Source of the DNA: Pictodentalium vernedei
Taxonomy: Eukaryota; Mollusca; Scaphopoda; Dentaliida; Dentaliidae
Assembly: GCA_031216915.1 (NCBI GenBank)
Contig: CM062296.1
Span: 800,253,022-800,317,021, forward strand
Direction: 5' to 3'
Length of the DNA stretch: 64,000 bases
A model generated the notes under the pieces. That model made no database searches. It was not told the DNA's origin and saw nothing but the letters and a program-made list of their open reading frames with translations. Each line of letters starts with the position of its first letter. Position 1 is the stretch's first letter. Shown piece after piece: positions 1 through 9,548 of the stretch. The translations under genes were made by a program, and so were the position numbers.

Positions 1-1264
1 CCACCTACTTTCTGTTCAATCTTAACTTTTAGAAAAACTGTTCGCAAAATAAACAAATAATACAATATTGTTATAACGAAAGAAATATGTGAAAATTGGG
101 ATTTAGTCACTCAAAATAGGCAAACATTGAGGTATCTGATCCCCCAAAAAGGAAGAGAAGACTACTCACGTCGGTAAACATACCCTCCGGATAGCATAGC
201 ACCGACTTCCCCTCACATCATGGTTCAATTGGAGAGAAATCTCGCAAGATTCTGATCCGGATCAAAAAAATCCCCCCAATTGGTCATTTCCCGACAGCCT
301 TGAAGCACCAGAGCGCGTATCAGCATGGTGATGCCATAAATAGATGGAGTGTTACCAGGGCTACTTAAATGTATGTCAGGTGAATAGGTCCCCTCAATCG
401 GGACAGAAACTCCATGGTGATGACATAAGAAGATGGAAGGCTACTAGGGCTACCTGAATGTATGCCACGTGACTAGGTCCTCCTCTCAATATAAGTCCCC
501 CGAGCGGGGTCTTCCAATGAGGTCCCCCTAATCGGGAAACAAACCCACCTCATATACTGCATACCTGTTTAGGATGGTAACTGGTAGCTACGCGATTTCG
601 TTAAATAACCTCGGCATCTAACTAAAATAGTCTTAGCTTTGTGGCTTCTTTCTAAGTTGCTCTTTGTAGTATCAGGCGGAGAAGGACAAATACAATACAT
701 TCTCAGATAGACCCAATGCCACAGCTGGAGAGGGTACAATGTACGAGAAGCTTGGTTACCCACTTTGTCCAGTTACCTCATATTTAAAGTTCTTGTCTAA
801 AATTGAATCTCCCTAAAAATTAATTATGACAAAGGTAGTATTCCCTCCGTGATGGGGATGGTGTATGGTATACACGCATACCCCTGCGACAAAAACTCTC
901 CGAATGCAATGATGCCAAATATTTCAAAATTAGCTAATCAGTCTGTATTTTATACAAACCATTCGATACATGCTACATCAATTAAAGAAATGGATGATGC
1001 TGGTATTTGACTGCTTCTGTTGAAAAACAGGGTTCCGATTCAAGTAGATTTGTTTTCAGATTTTCATGTGAATTCACTTTTCACTGAGGACTTCGAATTG
1101 GAAGAATCGATTCAGTTACCTCTCATCCTACTTCGAAGGCGGATAATGCTAAAAAAGCATTGCCTTCCCACACAAGGTTCTAACAAATCACAGCCAAGAT
1201 CATGTTCTTAATGTTACGCTGATACGTTATTATTTAGTTTGGAGCCATGCTGGCGTTCTATGTT
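1..1264. other. No gene seen; unclassified intergenic or intronic DNA
   Basis: No convincing coding region or RNA gene. A minus-strand open frame around 569-763 encodes a Trp-rich stretch preceded by a pyrimidine-rich AG, and was tested as the missing last lysozyme exon. It was rejected because the splice phase does not fit. The only structure recognised is the tandem duplication at about 324-500. Confidence 0.6.
324..500. repeat. Tandem duplication, unit about 89 bp
   Basis: The segment starting CATGGTGATG at 324 is repeated from 413. Each copy continues with a GATGGA motif, an AGGGCTAC block, ATGTATG and TAGGTCC. The copies have diverged by substitutions and small indels. No function is apparent. 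Confidence 0.6.
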
Positions 1265-1570
1265 ACAGTTAAAACTAGAAGTCCTGTCATGAAATGCGCA
1301 CAAATAGTGCGTTGATATGCGCGTTAATGTGCGCGTTATGGCCCAAGTAAAGCTATCAAATTCTCTACATATGGCCTGTGCACAAGCAATGTTTCAGCCA
1401 ATGGACCTCCGGGTAACCCGGAGGTCCACTGGCAGAAACATTGCATGTGTTTGCTATGAGTAACCAGGAGAACCTGCTGTGCTTTGGATGTCATTCGATA
1501 TCGCAATCCCAACGCGCAATTAAGCCTACATAAGCGCACTATTCGTGACAGGACTTCTAGTTTTAACTGT
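1265..1570. repeat. Foldback repeat family E, copy 1
   Basis: The ends are inverted repeats beginning ACAGTTAAAACTAGAAG and ending in its complement. The centre is a hairpin around GACCTCCGGGT at about 1398-1431, flanked by GCAATGTTTC and its complement. Further copies lie at 23778-24093 and 31575-31888. No coding capacity. This is a non-autonomous foldback DNA element; superfamily not determined. Confidence 0.8.
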
Positions 1571-1897
1571 AGTTTCAATATTTCAACTTGTTGTTCAATT
1601 AAAGTGTGTTGTTAATCTGTATGCAACTTGTGTGAGAAGCTTTACTTTTAAAGGACATTCGGTATAATAAAAAACCTACTGACCTTTGTGTAGTGTGGTA
1701 TGACAGGTTATCACCATCAGAAAAGATTAACGCCCGAGACGAAGATAATACAATAACACATTAAACAAATGTTAGAACTTAGTATGTTTATATTATTACC
1801 ACTTTAGCGGGCGTTCTCTAATACATTAACAAAGTTTAATAGGGCATTACAAGAACTTAACGCTCAACTTCCAAAAGTCACTTGACATGTCGTGCCG

Positions 1898-2150
1898 TTA
1901 ACCCTTTACCTAACCTGAAAAGCAGACGACACTTGCAAAAATAATTCTTGAATAACTAATTTTTTTTCATTTTTTGTCTCAAAAACATAGGTTATGACCC
2001 CTCGTTGGAACGAGCTCGACGAGCTCGTTCCAACGAGGGGTGATAACCTATGTTTTTGAGACAAAAAATGAAAAAAATAATGAAAATTAATTGGCGATTT
2101 TTGAGAATAGCGCTGGCCGGTTTTGGCCGTTACGTTAGGTAAAGGGTTAA
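1898..2150. mobile_element. TTAA foldback MITE (family A), copy 1
   Basis: Ends are TTAACCCTTTACCTAAC and its complement. The centre is a near-perfect palindrome, CGAGCTCGACGAGCTCG, flanked by inverted copies of CATAGGTTATGACCCCTC. The terminal TTAA plus CCC start matches piggyBac-type elements, and the TTAA target duplication is shown directly by the copy at 10570-10819. Non-coding and non-autonomous. Confidence 0.8.
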
Positions 2151-3712
2151 TGGGTGAAAACTTTAATTAACAGCCCGACACGTGACGTGATGTTTGGTCC
2201 TTGCTGTCGGACGCTCGGAAATGCGAATGACTTCAACTTGTAAACAATGTGTTTTTATTTAAATTATTAAATATGTAAAATATCCAGCAAAGTTAGTCCC
2301 ATAAGAACAAGCAGCTGTATATAGTAAGTAAGTCTGCATACATTTTAAGTCTTTATTCCTGACTTAAAAGCGGTAAATAACGGGTCTGTTTTAAAGTTTT
2401 CTAACTTCGTTGCAATTGAAAGCGCACCGGTGCCGATCACGTGATAATCATGTAACACCAGTTTGTTTGACAACGGACGATATTATTACCTGTCGAAATT
2501 AAAAACCTTAAAAATGTCATGTAAGATATAGGGTGAAAACTTCCCCTGAATTCCAGTGGTAATAATAGTTTTAACATGACTTTGCCGAGCCTTGTGATTT
2601 ACGAACGACACAACAGGCGTGAATAACAGGCCTTCAACTTATTAACAGCCCTCGACTTCATCTCTTGCCTTTTATGAACTGTCGGGATGTTATTCTCATT
2701 TGTTGGACCGGTAATAAACCACAATGCCCTCCAAAGACATGCTATTGTTATATTAGTCGTTTTCAGTTTTGGCCGAAAAAAAAAAACTCATGATCCCCGC
2801 CTCCCCCCCCCCCCCTCATTGAAACGAGCTTGTTGAGCTCGTTTCAATGAGGGGATCATAAGCATTTAAAAAAAAGTGCTCAACACCGACCTCTGCCTCA
2901 ACATTAGTTCCACTGATTTTCATCTAGATTTTAGACCAATATAGGGGGTATTTCACAATGCTGTGTACTAGGCATTGGGACTAAAATTATTCTGAGATTA
3001 TTTGGGACCCAATCATAGTCATAAATATGAGTAGGGTGAAAATTAATGATCTCAGTAAAAACAATGTACACGCTGAGAACACACCCCCATATTGTGACCA
3101 CAATCCACCACATAACACCCCCACCCCCCACACACCCCCACCCCCACCCCCACTCCAAACCCGATAAAATCATGTTATTACGGTTTTACCACTTAATTTA
3201 CCGTAGGCCTAGATAACTACTGTAGAGCAACCATTCACCCTTTTGCAGTTGACGACCTGAAAGGTAGCGTACACAACGACTAAGCGAGAATATTTTTTTT
3301 TCTGAAATCAGGTTGAGTAATGATTTAATACAACAGGAGTTTTTAACCTCGATTGAATATATGTTATCTTGTTCGTTGGCAAGGTGGGCCGACGTTTAAC
3401 TCTTTCAACCCGATGTTCATAAATTTTTGTGTGAAGAAAAAGTCGATTGTGGTCGAGCAGACGATACAAAGAGCAAACAATCTGAAACGAGGCTCGGTAA
3501 TATTTTAATCCAACATCTCGACAGAATGGTTTCGACCATTTAGCCGTTGACAGTATTGACTGGATCTTTCAAGGCGCCAGTGTTGAAAGGCTTAAGTTGG
3601 GTCAGTTTATTTTCTCGTAATTTATCCTTTTAAAACTCAAACCTGAACTCAAACCTGCTCACGCAAGAACAATTTAAAACGGTTTCTGTATATGTGGTAG
3701 GTTATCACTTAC
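2151..3712. other. Lysozyme 3' region or intron 3; no gene seen
   Basis: On the minus strand this is downstream of lysozyme exon 3, so it should be intron 3. It holds a foldback relic at 2790-2862, a C/CA-rich microsatellite at about 3115-3157 and otherwise unremarkable AT-rich DNA. I searched the minus strand for a fourth lysozyme exon with the W..W...C pattern and found none in the required phase. Confidence 0.5.
2790..2862. repeat. Foldback relic with expanded C tract
   Basis: A short inverted repeat pairs TGATCCCC on the left with GGGGATCA on the right around a centre of CATTGAAACGAGCT and its complement. It resembles the palindromic core of family A. The left arm carries a run of about 13 C residues that has no partner on the right, so the tract expanded after the foldback formed. 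Confidence 0.5.
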
Positions 3713-3794
3713 GAAACTTTGTCCAGGCTTCCCTGCCATCCAAGAATAGTTTTGATGCAGGCAACGTCATCGCTTAAATGAGTATCAGTGAAAG
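3713..3794 (-). CDS. c-type lysozyme, exon 3
   Basis: This 82-bp minus-strand exon is bounded by a TTTGACAG acceptor and a GTAAGT donor. Joined in phase to exon 2 (G + CT = Ala), it encodes 27 complete residues that align with the segment of c-type lysozymes after the CxxxC motif: the helix ending DDVACIKTI, where the Cys corresponds to hen lysozyme Cys94. The product is a secreted muramidase cleaving bacterial peptidoglycan. The exon ends two bases into a codon, so a fourth exon supplying the last Trp and Cys residues is required. It was not found and may lie beyond position 1. The exon is intact, and the upstream intron is about 19.1 kb. A mariner relic ends only 87 bp upstream of the acceptor. 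Confidence 0.85.
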
Positions 3795-3881
3795 CTGTCA
3801 AATAGAAATATATTCTTTGTTAAAATATCGCAATTTGCATAGGTTTAAACAATATTAGTTTTCATCTTTAAATATAACATA

Positions 3882-4220
3882 CGAGGGGATGTCAAAAGTT
3901 TTGAGCAAAACATAAATAAAGCTGGAATATCGCTACAGAACATATTTATTTTTGAACATAGTCCCCTTGTAATTCAGTACACTTGTTCCACCTCGTCTGC
4001 CAGTTGATGATGCCGCGTCTGTAGAAGTCCACATCTTGGTCCTGTAGCCAAGCCTCCACAGCAGCAGCAAGGTCCTCATTGTCTTGAAATCTTTGACCAC
4101 GTAAGCGTTTCTTCGAATTTAGAAAGGGATGGTAGTCACCAATTGACTACCATCTCTTTCCAAATTTGAAGAAACACTTACGTGGTCAAAGTGCCTACCA
4201 TCTCTTTCCAGATCCCCTCG
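3882..4220 (-). mobile_element. Mariner-derived element with C-terminal transposase fragment
   Basis: The ends are inverted repeats CGAGGGGATG / CATCCCCTCG-like, flanked by TA on both sides (3880-3881 and 4221-4222), the Tc1/mariner target site. On the minus strand, 3946-4137 reads as the last 63 residues of a mariner transposase: a DYH start just after the third catalytic Asp region, a KKRLRGQRF block, the AVEAWL helix, FYRRGI, and a stop. The right part is an inverted partial copy of the same block, so the element is an internally deleted foldback derivative. It is non-autonomous. It lies in lysozyme intron 2, 87 bp from the exon 3 acceptor. Confidence 0.85.
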
Positions 4221-4222
4221 TA

Positions 4223-5089
4223 CGTTCAGGAATAAAATCTTCTTGAATCGAGAATTAGCGCAAAGATGTTACGAGACTCATAGTGTGTCCAATTTGGAGT
4301 GAGACAGTGTTGGGCGGCTGATATATATACGAGAACGCACTTAACTTGAATTGGTTCACGATTACTGGGAGAGAGAGAGAGTGGCACAATGATATCACAA
4401 AGGCTTCTGGCCCATACCTCGGTGTCCTAGTGGAACTCGCTCGATCCCAGTAATAGTTGTTCCATTTAATCATAGCTGGTTCTGTATTTATTACACATAA
4501 CATCCCGTACTTTAAATAATTCACTGTAATTAACTGCTTATGTATCTAAGTTTAATTTTCGAAAATTGAGTGCGAAACTGATATGTTTGCAAGCATGTAA
4601 TCAGGATTCTCTTAATCGCGGTGCTCTAGCCAGTTTGGTGGTGGTGGTGGGGGGGGGGGGGGGGGGGGCAAGGATGATACTTGAAAGGCCGTGGTGTGGG
4701 GGTTTCGGGGGTCTCCCCTAGTCCTAGCTAGGATCCTCCGGTCATTGCCCATCCCCACTTCCCTGAAAAAAAAGGAAGTGGGAAAATGGTCAAAGACCGA
4801 AGGGCGCTAGCTCCCACACGAGTAATATTCTAAAGAGGGTATTTGGTAAACATGAAGAATAGCGGACCCACTAAATTGCTAAACGATTACCAACTTCTCA
4901 TGTTTCGTGGTTTATTTACATTCTTCGATGGGGTTTCTCCAAGTATACATAGTTGGAAGGAAAAATGCTTTTCAACTTCTTTTTAGAACATTTTATTTCA
5001 TCGAATAAAATAACTTAACGCACGTGTTTTCCATAGTCTCTATCTGAAAGCAATTGCGTTCGATTTGAGAATCGCTGAAGTGATAAGTC
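4223..5089. other. Lysozyme intron 2; no gene seen
   Basis: Contains a GA microsatellite near 4370-4381, a run of about 20 G at 4649-4668, and a small hairpin near 4757-4783 with GGAAGTGGG and its complement. No open frame resembles a known protein. Confidence 0.5.
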
Positions 5090-5300
5090 CATTAAGTTTT
5101 GACAGTATCTTAATTGGCCAAACAAATTTTCAAACAGTTGGAAAAAAATATTTTTCAAAACTGTTCAATCACCATACCATGTTGGAACGAACTCGTCGCG
5201 ATCGTCCCTATGAGGTGTCACATGATATGATTTTGTCGAATTTTTCGAAAAAATTGTGAAAAACAATAATTAAAATAATAGACTTTCAAATTTTATGGCT
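5090..5300. mobile_element. TTAA foldback MITE family B relic
   Basis: A degraded inverted-repeat core with CACCATACCATG on the left, TCACATGATATG on the right and a GTTGGAACGAAC centre. It matches the body of the better-preserved copy at 26913-27160. Terminal repeats are not clear, so the boundaries are approximate. Confidence 0.5.
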
Positions 5301-5749
5301 TGTGTAAATGGTTAGTCATATGTCTTCTGTACTTTTTCTTTGCACCAGGTTCGTATCCATTTTTTGAGAAAAGTGATGACAGGATGGGCCGGGCCATTTC
5401 TATAACAGGAGTCCAAATTTACTACATAAGGGCCAAATTCGTTATTATGCTGATACAAGAAACACTATCATTCTTTGGTATACTGACATTATGCATTTCA
5501 AATCATTCAGAAAGTTTAACCCTTTCAACGCGCAAGACCGATTTTTCGGTTCAAGCAGTCCAAGGCATAATTTTTCGTCCCATTTTTGTCTTATTATAAG
5601 AGGTTTATGCACGTGGCATTGATGATGATAAAATAATAACTGCAGTCTATCCTCCCTGTATATTGATATTAGACCGACCTATCCCACTATAAGTGTACAC
5701 AAAGGGCGTTTACATTTTAGGAAACGACTGTTCAAAATGTCACATAACA

Positions 5750-6398
5750 GGTTCATTCCCACTAGACCAATTCCCTTTAGACCATTTCCCACGAGGCCAA
5801 TTTCCAAAAGACAAATTCCCCTAAGACCAACTGATGAGTTCTACTTTTAAAATAATTCTATATCAATAATTTGATATATTTCTAAATATTTATAAATGTA
5901 TTTAATGTTTTTGATATTCAAGCCTGAAAATAAGCAGATTGTCATTTGCAGAACGAGGTCCCCGGAGGGGGAATTTGCTGATGCTATCCCATACAGTGGG
6001 TCAGTTTATCCTCTGGGTATCTCTTTCTGCTTACGTTGGAGACCTTAATTCAGATTGAGGTTCACAGAGGGTAAATTTGGTGATGCTACCCTGTTGTGCA
6101 GTGTAGCATCACCAAATTTACCCTCTGGGAACCTCATTCTTCAGATGATAGTCTACTTATTTTCTGGCTTGTTGATGTTTTATAAACTGAAATGTTATAA
6201 ACAAAATCCTTTGTATGTTATGCGTATAAATATTCTTTTCATCAAATAAAGTGCTTATCAGTAAATAAATGTTTTCTTAATTATCCTAAATCTACCCTTA
6301 ATCAATAACTGTATGTAGTTGGTCTAAGAGGAATTGGTCTTATGGGAATTGGCCTAAAGGGAATTGGTCTAAATGGAATTGGTCTAGTGGGAAGGCAC
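5750..6398. mobile_element. Foldback element with tandem-repeat terminal inverted repeats
   Basis: Both ends consist of a short array of a degenerate 16-18 bp unit of the type CCCATTAGACCAATTCC. It runs rightward at 5757-5831 and in inverted orientation at 6318-6392. The element is flanked by an identical 9-bp direct repeat, CACATAACA, at 5741-5749 and 6399-6407. Nine-base duplications are typical of Mutator-like elements, and terminal arrays of tandem units recall Drosophila FB and sea-urchin TU elements. No transposase is encoded. A second foldback (5919-6171) sits inside. Confidence 0.75.
5919..6171. repeat. Foldback repeat family D, copy 1
   Basis: The ends CAAGCCTGAAAATAAGCAG and its diverged complement enclose a strong hairpin formed by GGTAAATTTGGTGATGCTAC and its complement, at about 6066-6135. 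Copies recur at 35285-35492 (inside a decayed LINE) and 39570-39797. Non-coding. In this copy it is nested within the element at 5750-6398. Confidence 0.75.
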
Positions 6399-6538
6399 CA
6401 CATAACACCTGTTATTTACCTATACGGCTAGTAACAGGGATGGCCATGTACTTATTTTGGATAATGTTTAGTTCTGTTCAACGAAAAATGTATATCCGTG
6501 AACTGCGTGCTTTCTTTACCACTTTGAGCATAAATTAT

Positions 6539-6879
6539 TTATTTATTCCGTGGAGTTTAACGACACTTTCGACAGACAGGGACACCTCGTATTGTGGTTG
6601 TACGGGTGGGGAAGTCTGTGTACCCGGAAAGAACTACCGAGCAACGGTGAGCAACTGTCAGACTCCCCAGTGTATTAACTCCACACAAGCAGGGTAAGCA
6701 TTGGTTGAAGACAGGTGCACCATCGACGTGTAGTACGCCGTAGTACACAGCGCCATCGCGCCACCACGTGTGCAATTGGGATTAGGTGCCTTGCCCAAGG
6801 ACACAAAACAGTTACACCTGGCGGGGATGGAAGCGTGAATCTCTCGCTTTGAAGTAACCAATGAGCCACCGCGCTCCCG
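6539..6879 (-). mobile_element. SINE, tRNA-headed family 1, minus strand
   Basis: The 5' end on the minus strand starts GGGAGCGCGGTGGCTCATTG. The conserved body contains CCTTGGGCAAGGCA, a TGGCGCTGTGTACTA-like block and a CTGACAGTTGCTC block, and ends in a ATAAATAAAT tail at 6539-6547. Direct repeats AGCATAAATTAT (6527-6538) and AGTATAAATTAT (6880-6891) flank it as the target duplication. The tRNA B box has decayed. Pol III transcribed and LINE mobilised by family knowledge. Confidence 0.85.
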
Positions 6880-7059
6880 AGTATAAATTATGCATAGAGT
6901 CTTTAGGAATACGTTTTGGTTGAGGCAAAAGCGCAAGCAAAACCAGAATGCTCCAAATATTACTGTCAACTTTTCTGTCTTGTCAAAAATAATTTAAGTT
7001 GGAATCTCTCGACATTGATTTGATTCTGAGGTAATCACCCTCACATTCAACATGCTTGC

Positions 7060-7868
7060 TTTAACAGGCAATACGAAGTATTGATTTTCCCAAGGTGTGA
7101 ATGCCATACCAGAAGGACAATTCCATAACTATTGGAGGATAATTATTTGGTGAATCTCCCCGACAGCCGATGGTGTAAAGTAATGTTCCTGCGAATTTTC
7201 AACTCAAATATCAAAACGGGGTGGATGGTCCAAGTGAGGGAGCTAGTAGAGAACTACTCATTGGAGATCTCGGACCTGGACGTTGGGGCAAACCAGGGTA
7301 AAAAAATCGTCAGAGAAAGGGTCATGGAGGATTGTAACCGTAATTGGCGAGAGGGGGTCAAATCAAAGAGGTCTTTGGGTGGCGTGCGTGATAAAGAGAG
7401 GCCAGGTTTTGAAGAGTACCTTGATGGCACCTTTGGGGGGTCACTGCTGTTCAAGCTGAGGTCGCGATCCCTGGAGCTGAGGGGAAAAATTGGGAAAGAC
7501 GGTGAAAGGGAGTGCCAGATGTGTAACTTGGGCATGGTGGAGACCCTGGAACACTTCCTTCTAGAATGCCCAAAGTATCAGTCTAAAAGAATGAGATTCA
7601 CTGGGATTATAATGGGGAAGTGGGATGGGAGAATGAAGGACATGTGGTTAGGGGAAGGCTCAAGGGAGAGGGTTAATGTGCTAATCGGAGAGATTGGGAA
7701 GAATGGGGCAAGAGATGTCATCAAGCAGTTCGTCTCCGAATGTTGGGAGGAGAGGAGAAGCGTGGGAACAGGGAGGCAGTTGGGAGTTCAGGGTAACCAA
7801 GGCCTTCTCGTCCGAGAACCGCGACAAATCAGCGGCTGGCCAAAGTGTTATTATATTATATTATTACT
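7060..7868 (+). pseudogene. Non-LTR retrotransposon (LINE), 5'-truncated C-terminal part
   Basis: A plus-strand open frame from 7132 covers the C-terminal region of a LINE reverse-transcriptase protein, downstream of the RT domain. The diagnostic CCHC-type zinc motif is visible: CQMC, then H nine residues on, then C (residues 128, 131, 141 and 146 of that frame), followed by a PKYQ helix. The frame then runs into a 3' untranslated end with TTCTCGTCCGAGAACCGCG and an ATT-rich tail near 7848-7868. The RT core is absent. A short copy of the same 3' end lies at 42413-42521. Clade not determined. Confidence 0.75.
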
Positions 7869-7947
7869 AGCGAAAATTCACCTATTTCGTCCTGTCACGA
7901 CAGGACAAATTGTCACTTGCTTGAATGGGCGGATTGATGCTGCAGTC

Positions 7948-8552
7948 TAGGGACCTGCAAATAGTCCAATGTGATCGAATCGAATACCGATTCGAATACT
8001 GCTTACTATTAGCGAATCGAATCGATTATCGAATCGAATATCGAATCGAATTTATTTATTAAATTCGTTACCACACTCTAAAATCAGTTGGGTTAAAAAT
8101 CAACCCAAATCGACTGGGTTGAGTGAATATGAACCCAATTGGGTTCATATTCACTCAACCCAGTCGATTTGGGTTGATTTTTAACCCAACTGATTTTAGA
8201 GTGCAGTAGCGCTATCGGAAAAAAAATATCGTGATTTAGACCGGAACATAACCATGTTGGACCGTTCTCCATATTCCATGTGCCAGCGACGGATATATCC
8301 ACCGCCTGCAGATGAAATAGGAAGTACGAGCGACGGATAAATCCTTCGCCTGCACTGAATGAGGAGTTGCATGAGATAAATCCGTTTTTAAGCTAATGTG
8401 TATCCATTCTTAAAACACACTGCATTCCGACAGAGAGAAAGATTGCAAGAGTAACCGGAATTAGTCGATAGATGATCGGTACCGATTGTCGAATTGAATT
8501 CGAACCGAATACTGTTTTATCATTTCGAGTACCAAACATTCGCAGGGCCCTA
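7948..8552. mobile_element. hAT-type MITE
   Basis: Ends are TAGGGACCTGCAAAT and a complementary TTCGCAGGGCCCTA. They are flanked by 8-bp near-direct repeats CTGCAGTC (7940-7947) and CTGCAAAC (8553-8560), the duplication length of hAT elements. The interior is rich in GAATCGAAT repeats. No transposase. A related element with a perfect 8-bp duplication is at 33341-33917. A separate palindrome (8074-8203) is nested inside. Confidence 0.75.
8074..8203. mobile_element. 130-bp palindrome with CACTCTAAAA termini
   Basis: The sequence from CACTCTAAAATCAG to its complement CTGATTTTAGAGTG is an essentially perfect palindrome with no loop; its centre is AACCCAATTGGGTT. CACTCTAAAA-type ends are seen in CACTA/EnSpm-like non-autonomous elements, so this assignment is an inference. 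It lies inside the hAT MITE, so it is the younger insertion or a captured module. Confidence 0.7.
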
Positions 8553-8712
8553 CTGCAAACATCAGTTTACAAGGCTTATATTTCGTCTAAATTTGTGAGA
8601 ATCCATTTGGATTCTCGTGAAAATGGTTGCGAGAATCCATACCTACTATGAGTGTCCCATGATCCCATGACGCCACCATGGTTCAACCACTGTTCTATAC
8701 TAATAACACATG

Positions 8713-8982
8713 TTAACCTTTTACCCAACACACCTTTTTAATTTTTAAAACTAAATTTGACAATTCTTAAACAATAAATAATAAATAAATGATAAAATAA
8801 TTAAATGAACAATATTTACCAATAAATTCTTACAAATATGGCTGTCGTTGGAACCGGCTCAATGAGCCGGCTCCAATGACAGCCATATTTGTAAGATTTT
8901 ATTGACAAAGTGTCAGGATATTTCAGGTCATGTTAGCCTTCTATTGGTTAATTTGTTGCTGCTGTGTTAGTTAAAGGGTTAA
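8713..8982. mobile_element. TTAA foldback MITE family C
   Basis: Begins TTAACCTTTTACCCAAC and ends GTTAGTTAAAGGGTTAA. The centre is a palindrome of ATATGGCTGTC...GACAGCCATAT arms around GGCTCAATGAGCC. Termini are shared with families A and B, but the arms differ completely. A diverged relative of the core is at 48060-48160. Confidence 0.75.
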
Positions 8983-9330
8983 ATTGACTCAATTTCTTTC
9001 ACGCGAATCCTAGCAGAGGTGCAGCAAGAATCTACATGGATTCTCGCTAGTTTTATTGCGCGAATCTTTGTGCGAATCGATTCTCGGATTTTCGTCGAAA
9101 TATAAGCCCTGGTTTAAATATAAAAATCGCGAAAAAACAGACATGCAGACAGGAAAAGCGTGAGGCAACTTGATGAACGCTCAATACGGGTATACTCTGT
9201 AAGAGACCAAGGTGATGTTTCAGTTTTCCTTTTCTGTTACATACATTGATCAAAATAACCGCACAAAAGTCTTCTCAATTGAAAATTATTCTTGAGGCTT
9301 TCGATCATTCCAAATATCCACCTCTTTTTA

Positions 9331-9548
9331 TCCCTTTACCCTACGCAAACGATATCAAAATTTATTATTTTAAATATAATTATTTTCAAATTTTAAACAA
9401 AATTTCAACAGCACCATATCATGTGACACCACGTTGGAAAAACATAGGTTATGACCTCTCGTTGTTGAGACAAAAAATGAAAAAAATTAGTTATTCAAGA
9501 ATTATTTTTGCAAGTGTCGTCTGCTTTTCAGATTAGGTAAAGGGTTAA
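9331..9548. mobile_element. Chimeric TTAA foldback MITE (family B left, family A right)
   Basis: From 9331 to about 9435 the sequence follows family B (CCCTTTACCCTACG, then CACCATATCATGTGACACC). From about 9437 it switches to the right half of family A (AACATAGGTTATGACC, then GTGTCGTCTGCTTTTC, then GGTAAAGGGTTAA). The junction is at the palindrome centre. Most simply this is a recombinant between two families that share termini. Confidence 0.65.

Noticed and set aside
569-763. Possible fourth lysozyme exon on the minus strand (Trp-rich, preceded by CCCTCTCCAG)
   Set aside because: Exon 3 ends two bases into a codon. Joining this acceptor in that phase gives a stop after a few residues, and the W-to-C spacing does not match lysozymes.
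7254-7535. Minus-strand open frame of 93 residues
   Set aside because: It is the antisense shadow of the LINE C-terminal frame.
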